From Hoplostethus atlanticus (lineage: Eukaryota > Chordata > Actinopteri > Trachichthyiformes > Trachichthyidae), in NCBI GenBank assembly GCA_034670405.1, contig JAXDDX010000123.1, positions 1,299,501 through 1,363,500 on the forward strand: 64,000 bases of DNA. The letters run 5' to 3'. Positions within the stretch are counted from its first letter, which is position 1. Every line of letters begins with the position of its first letter. Shown piece after piece: positions 59,303-64,000 of the stretch. The translations under genes were made by a program, and so were the position numbers. The notes below the pieces were generated by a model. The model ran no database searches. It worked only from the letters and a program-made list of their open reading frames with translations, and was not told where the DNA came from.

Positions 59303-59496
59303 CTTCGCTGGGTCTCATGTGCATTGTCAGAGGCCCTAACAGTCAGTGTGTAGGATTGTCCCACAGTGAGGACGACACCTAGTGCAACAGTGATGCGTCC
59401 GCTTTGGTTACTGATAACGAAATCTCCCTGGGCACCGGCTAGTATCTCATAGGTCACTAGACCATTCAGTCCCTCATCAGCATCTGCTGCTGTCAA
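59303..59496 (-). CDS. pcdh15: pcdh15 window exon 3: main body of EC5
   Basis: The exon has 194 nt: 64 codons plus 2 nt (AG) that complete an Arg codon with the next exon. It opens [12 protein letters not shown], the DxDxGxNG-type calcium motif, as human LTAVDADEGSNG. It continues with [20 protein letters not shown] (human [20 protein letters not shown]) and [19 protein letters not shown] is a potential N-glycosylation site. The acceptor is CTCCCAG/TTG. The donor AAG/GTAGCT is not an ideal consensus. Confidence 0.96.
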
Positions 59497-61183
59497 CTGG
59501 GAGAAAGACAGACGGACAGACAGAGAGAGAGACGGAGAGAGAGGGAGACATTACATTACATTGCAGTCATTTAGCAGACGCTTTTATCCAAAGCGACTTA
59601 CAATAAGTGCATTCAACATAGGTAGGTAAGAGAACTATTAGTCACTAGGGAGAGTGAGATAGAGAGAATTAGGCAAGTAGAAATATAAGATTGAGACACA
59701 ATTTATATTCCCCTATACTTGTCAGGGGGAGCTCTGAACAGCCATCAGCATCGTGCTTAGTGAACCAGTCAAGCAGTAAACGTTTCTCAGTAGGGGATGG
59801 CAACTGACTTCAGTCAAGTGGCCCACCTGTGCCAATAATGATATGGAAAATACAGGAATCCATTTTGGTGCCCTACAATTAACTTATGAATCATGGCTCT
59901 TATTTTATGCACAGGAACAGGAACAAATGGTTGGCATTTAGCTGATGACATGCATGCTGCATACTGTGAACAAACTGACCTTTTCTACAATTTCCTTGCT
60001 CCCTCTTAAATACTGATTTCATAACCTTTATGATGATAAAAGTTTAGATTAAGTTGCTTAGTTTACAACAAATCAGGCTCTGGAATTCATGCCATGCTAC
60101 CTTTCATGTGATTGGGATTAGGATTACAAAGTAGATCTAGTACGTTATGAAAAGCATCTTATCAGATAGTGTTTTTTTGGAAACTGAGATGAAGAAGATC
60201 ATTTTTCATGTTGTGTTATCAAACGAATTACGCAGCCACCAATTCCTTCAAGCCAATTAATTTGGACCCCCCACTGTTTGTAATGGTGAGACCTCATACT
60301 GTAGCCGGCTCCATATCTTCAAGGCCTTGAAACTTTAATCTAAGCTACCCAAACCTATTTTCCCATGCTCCTGACACTGGAGAAAAAGCTGTAGCATCAA
60401 ATAAGTGTCAGCGTCCTCAAGGGGCCCCGAGGCTCTCATAAACGGCTTAGAAAAATCGGTTAAGCGGTCATACCAGCCGCTCTGTGACCCCTGGCCTCGT
60501 TTCAGGGAGGGCAAAACGGCAGTTTTTTATGACAGATAAAACTTGACCTTTTCGGTGCCTGACATTTTTTGGAGAGGCTGTGTTGAGCAGACAGATTGAA
60601 AGACAAAAGATCACATGCTGCCAACCAAATAAGAGACAATAAAATGATGAAACTCCCAACAATACTACAGATAGCAGCATGGGTACTGGAGGTGAGTTTC
60701 CCTGATTGTATGAGTATGTGCATGTCCAGAGATAAAACAAAAACACCAAGACCTCTAAAACCATGTAATCAAAATGAACAAACTCTCTAATCTAGTAAAA
60801 CAACCTGCAGAAATCCTTTTGATGCAATGTGAGGATTTACAGTCTCAAGGGGGGGATTGATTAATGGTCACCGATGTTGACCTAGAGTCATGACAGAACC
60901 TGATCTATTGGGTAAATCGGTGCACTGAAGACAGAGAGGAAAATGTTCTCTGACTTCTTGTCATGACTGCACACTGATCAAAGGAAGGGGATTGTTCCAG
61001 AGGTTTGACTGTCAACACAATGCACCGGATTGTTTGTGATTATTCAATTTGAGCATGAAAGAACATGTGTGGGAGTGGGGAAGAGAGACAAAGAGACTGT
61101 ATGATGGGGACAGAGAGGTAAGTGTGAAGCAAAAAGCAAGACTGAGAGATCGGAAAGAGGAAGGCAAGAGAACGATTGATTAC
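59497..61183. other. Intron between window exons 2 and 3
   Basis: About 1.7 kb. It has a short (GA)-rich run at 59520-59548 and a fish dispersed repeat right after it (listed separately), only about 50 nt from the exon 3 acceptor. The remainder looks unique. Confidence 0.7.
59549..59650 (+). repeat. Fish dispersed repeat, ATTTAGCAGACGC family, copy 3
   Basis: The sequence begins with CATTACA units, followed by ATTTAGCAGACGCTTTTATC and CAAAGCGACTTACAATAAGT. It is almost identical over about 90 bp to the copy at 20929, and a shorter inverted copy lies near 43.9 kb. This core is recognised as widespread in teleost genomes. The exact family name was not determined. Confidence 0.8.
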
Positions 61184-61333
61184 CTGCAGTACTGTTTCTC
61201 CCGGCTGCATATCGGTAAAGACTTCAACGCTGTAGGAGACCTTGGCAAAGGTGGGCGTATTGTCATTGGCATCAATGACCAGAATGTTAACAGTCACTGG
61301 GCTGCTCTGCTGGACTCCGTCTGAAGCCACCAT
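61184..61333 (-). CDS. pcdh15: pcdh15 window exon 2: end of EC4, EC4-5 linker, start of EC5
   Basis: This is 150 nt (50 codons), phase 0/0. It reads from [12 protein letters not shown] through the canonical linker [11 protein letters not shown] into [20 protein letters not shown]. Human PCDH15 has [11 protein letters not shown] and SYDVYVYTDMRPGDSVIQL at the same place. The DxNDN motif shows that the EC4-5 junction binds calcium in the usual way. The first codon is ATG by chance; it is an internal splice-in codon after TTGAAAG, not a translation start. The donor is CAG/GTAATC. Confidence 0.96.
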
Positions 61334-62123
61334 CTTTCAACACAGGAATGAGAAATGCATGGCTATAGAAACTGAAGTGAAGTGCTGTCAAGAAAGTTTC
61401 TTTGCTGCTGAATAGAATCACAGTTATTTATACATTCTTTTCTGCTCACAGTTTGAGGACATGGCTTACATGTTTTCCGATATGTCAAACTGCAGCAGGT
61501 TACTACCGCTTCCATTTTCCTTCAGAAAGACCACAATAAAGCCACTTTATTGACACTTCCTTTGTATTTTTGCATTTACGATTCCCTTAAAGATAGAAAA
61601 CCCTTTAAAGAAAGCATAGGAGGAAAGCTTGCCTTAAGGACAATGTGCAAACTGAGCAACTGCATGTCTTCTTGTCATCGGCAGATCTGATCTCAAGTAC
61701 TTGGCAAGGGAAAAAGAAAATGGACTGAACAGAAAAACGAATGAAGTGTAGGAGAGATGAAAACTAAACAACAGCAGCAGGACATTTCAGATACGGAAAT
61801 AGTCTTTCTACAAAATTTGCACTTAGTGCTGAATTGGAAATGGCATGTCTTCCTGTTTAGACATCAGGGGGTATAACGAAACATCATCGGAAAATCACTG
61901 ATTACACACAAGAGATCCCTTTACTGTGGAATTCCCAGGGTCGTCAGCTAGTGCTTCTATTCTCCATCTAGCTCCGGGAGAGAGAAGCCAAACAATTTCT
62001 TGGGAGACCACAGGAGACCACGTCCATACATAGCCTCACACAAACATGCATGCAAAGACTCACACATACTTACAAATACAGACAGACAAGGGCATTCTCA
62101 GACACTATTCTCTTCTCTCCCCC

Positions 62124-62159
<36 letters not shown>

Positions 62160-63524
62160 CCAACACCATAAAACAAATATTCAATGAAACAAAAATGATA
62201 ATCATCTTTTGAAGGGCTGGTATTAATTTAAATGGAATCGGTATGCCCCTTCTCTATTCAGGCCAGGAAAAAATTCTAAAATTGATTTGATGCTAGCGAT
62301 TACAGAATGCCATAATTTCTTTCAATAACCATCTTTGGAAGAACACCATCTTCATAATAGCAAAATAACCAGCCATCAAAGCCTCTATACGGTGATCTAA
62401 TAAGCATTATGCTATCGTTAACTAGCTTTCAGAAAGCTCTCAGACAGCTTTGTGCATTCACTTGTAATTTTTGATACTAGCCAATTAAGATAATATGATA
62501 TGTCTAGTCTACACACTGTGGCAGCATTTCGATTTTATGTATGAAAAATAAAAACATATAGATACATATGTACAGTCGTGCACACACACATGCACAAACA
62601 CCACAAACACATTGCAGCTTTATACATTTGTGATGCTATGTCCAAAAGCACCACGACTCCAAATAGGCCAAACCAACCAAACCCAGCAAAACATTAGAAA
62701 CCAGCATAAACCAAATTCCTGTTCAGAAACTCCTGCACTATGTGAGTCACGCTCTCCAGGGAACCATTCCCACAGTGCTCATTGTAGGCTCAGTGTTGGT
62801 CTGTTCATGCTTTCTAATCCTGAAGAATCCCTCTGGAGGGAAGGAGCAATTTTCCTAGATTCTGCCATCCCTCTGAGCAGTGTAGAAACAAGTTACTCAC
62901 TTCAGTAAAGCAGGCTTTTCACGTCAGTGTAACAACAGTATAACAGAAATGAAAATAACCTGGAGCTTGCAGCATATAAAAAGATAACATCATGAAGCAT
63001 GAAGGTGATCATCATGGACAACCTAGTTAAGAATCCATATGGAACATGGAAGTGGCTAGGGAGTTCAATTAGTCTGCATCGTCTCATGTCGTCTCATACT
63101 GCTCTTAGGAGGGAAGAGATTTCTTGCAGAATATATTGCATACCTCTTTAAAATTGAATACATGCACTGTAGGTTATCTCATTGGGATGGAATTCAGATG
63201 TACCGTATTGTACAGGGTATGAAATAGATGCTAAGGTGCGATGTTGTCTCGTTTCACCTGAACAGACAATTACGTAGAGATCTGATAGGTTTGTATGTTG
63301 GACATTTTTAAGTTAACAGTCAATTGAACAAGCTGCAATATCGGTATATGACCATTGGTAAAGGTCACGCTGCTCTAGAAGTGTCAGGTCAAATTTGTAT
63401 CTGAATGTGCCTCTTGGTATAGAGCTAACCTGTGAATTCTATTAATATACACAGATGACAAGAAGTGGGTCACAGGGGTGTGGTGCTATCTTGTAGATAG
63501 CTATAGTGTGCTGCCCAGGCCTAC
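61334..63524. other. Intron between window exons 1 and 2
   Basis: About 2.2 kb. It holds a (CA)16 microsatellite near 62126-62157 and otherwise AT-rich unique-looking sequence. No second gene was seen. Confidence 0.7.
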
Positions 63525-63659
63525 CGTGAACGTGTAGGTCATCTGCGTCTCCCGGTCCACAGGTTTGAGGAGCGTCAGGTAGCGGATTAATCCAGTTGGG
63601 GTTAGGGCAAAGATCATGGTGTACTCATCTAGAGTAATCTCCACCCTCGGGTCTTTCGT
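63525..63659 (-). CDS. pcdh15: pcdh15 window exon 1: cadherin repeat EC4, C-terminal half
   Basis: This 135-nt, 45-codon exon has phase 0 at both ends. Its stretch RYLTLLKPVDRETQMTYTF matches mammalian PCDH15 EC4 (RYLTLLQPVDREEQQTYTF) and includes the DRE calcium-coordinating motif. The acceptor is a pyrimidine-rich tract ending GAAG before ACG AAA GAC (T-K-D). The donor is CACG/GTAGGC, which departs from the GTRAGT consensus after +3, so this 5' splice site looks weak. Splicing to the next exon gives TYTFT-MVASDG, equivalent to human TYTFS-ITAFDG. The rest of EC4 must come from exons beyond the right edge. Confidence 0.95.
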
Positions 63660-64000
63660 CTTCAGGGAGAGAGATATTCAAAAAGAAGCATGTTATCATC
63701 ACGGTTTCTTTTTCCTTTTTTTCCAAGGTCTAAAAAAACTATTAAATAGCACATTTTGATGTGGCAAAGAGATGCTGCTAGGTCCCTTATCTGTCCTCAG
63801 GAAACACCGGGAAAAGAGCTGAACGAGAAGTCAATGTCTTTTTTTATATTCATCAACAAAGCGAGGAAGAAAAACAAGGTAGAACCATTAACCACCGTGT
63901 TCCTTTTCAGAGAAACACACTGAGCACATTAAGCAGCTGTTAAAGGTTATTGGTGTGACAGCTTTTGTTTAGGCTGAAAGTTTGGGGTCATAAAAACATT
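63660..64000. other. Intron upstream of the first exon in the window (partial)
   Basis: This is the 3' part of an intron ending at the EC4 exon. It holds short T-rich runs, with the acceptor pyrimidine tract beside the exon. No gene or recognisable repeat was seen. Confidence 0.7.

Larger units (their letters stand above)
314..63659 (-). other. pcdh15: pcdh15 gene, internal part (17 exons, EC4 to start of MAD12)
   Basis: Seventeen minus-strand coding blocks, each bounded by AG and GT splice dinucleotides, splice into one frame of 2507 nt. The protein follows mammalian protocadherin-15 in order, from EC4 to the start of MAD12. Signature stretches include [34 protein letters not shown] and NALDMQVVVSNVPPT. 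PCDH15 is a single-pass non-classical cadherin. With cadherin-23 it forms the hair-cell tip link that gates mechanotransduction, and it also acts in photoreceptors. Approximate layout in window residues: EC4 1-74, EC5 75-181, EC6 182-282, EC7 283-384, EC8 385-493, EC9 494-602, EC10 603-711, EC11 712-816, MAD12 from 817. Both gene ends lie outside. Teleosts keep two copies (a and b); which one this is was not resolved. Confidence 0.96.

Noticed and set aside
61049-61324. Plus-strand frame overlapping the EC4-5 exon.
   Set aside because: It is a shadow of the minus-strand pcdh15 exon, whose homology and splice sites are clear.

Overview
The window is vertebrate nuclear DNA, most likely from a teleost fish. 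It holds an internal stretch of one large gene on the minus strand, protocadherin-15 (pcdh15). Seventeen coding exons, flanked by AG acceptors and GT donors, join in one open frame of 2507 nt (835 codons plus 2 nt). The joined protein follows mammalian PCDH15 from cadherin repeat EC4 through EC11 into the start of the membrane-adjacent domain (MAD12). The gene runs off both ends: the signal peptide, EC1 to most of EC4, the rest of MAD12, the transmembrane segment and the cytoplasmic tail are outside. The teleost assignment rests on the repeats: Tc1/mariner remnants, fish tRNA-type SINEs, and dispersed elements common in fish. I cannot say whether this is the pcdh15a or pcdh15b paralogue.

Layout: the gene reads from right to left. 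EC4-EC5 exons lie at 63.6-58.0 kb, EC6 at 58.1-48.5 kb, EC7-EC8 at 48.6-36.4 kb, EC9 at 36.5-30.4 kb, EC10 at 30.5-5.3 kb, and EC11/MAD12 at 5.4-0.3 kb. Introns range from about 1.2 to 16.8 kb. The largest (13.6-30.4 kb) carries most of the repeat load. Exon phases are continuous across all 16 junctions, so no constitutive exon is missing inside the window.

Non-coding content: a candidate solo LTR with 5-bp target duplications (6.6-7.25 kb); a foldback hAT-type element with an 8-bp duplication (2.5-2.7 kb); a PIF/Harbinger-like MITE with 15-bp TIRs and TAA duplications (42.2-42.8 kb); a decayed Tc1/mariner copy (37.5-38.4 kb) and a Tc1 end (13.9-14.2 kb); SINE fragments; a two-copy unclassified repeat joined to CA microsatellites; a degenerate GATC-rich array (10.8-13.2 kb); a 35/28-bp minisatellite; an exact 97-bp tandem duplication; and many microsatellites, several beside splice sites.

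Functionally the window is one gene. In known biology PCDH15 forms the lower part of the hair-cell tip link with cadherin-23. No second protein-coding gene, RNA gene or novel multi-gene system is visible. The points most worth a second look are the atypical EC5-6 and EC9-10 calcium linkers, the microsatellites embedded in splice signals, and the GATC-rich array.
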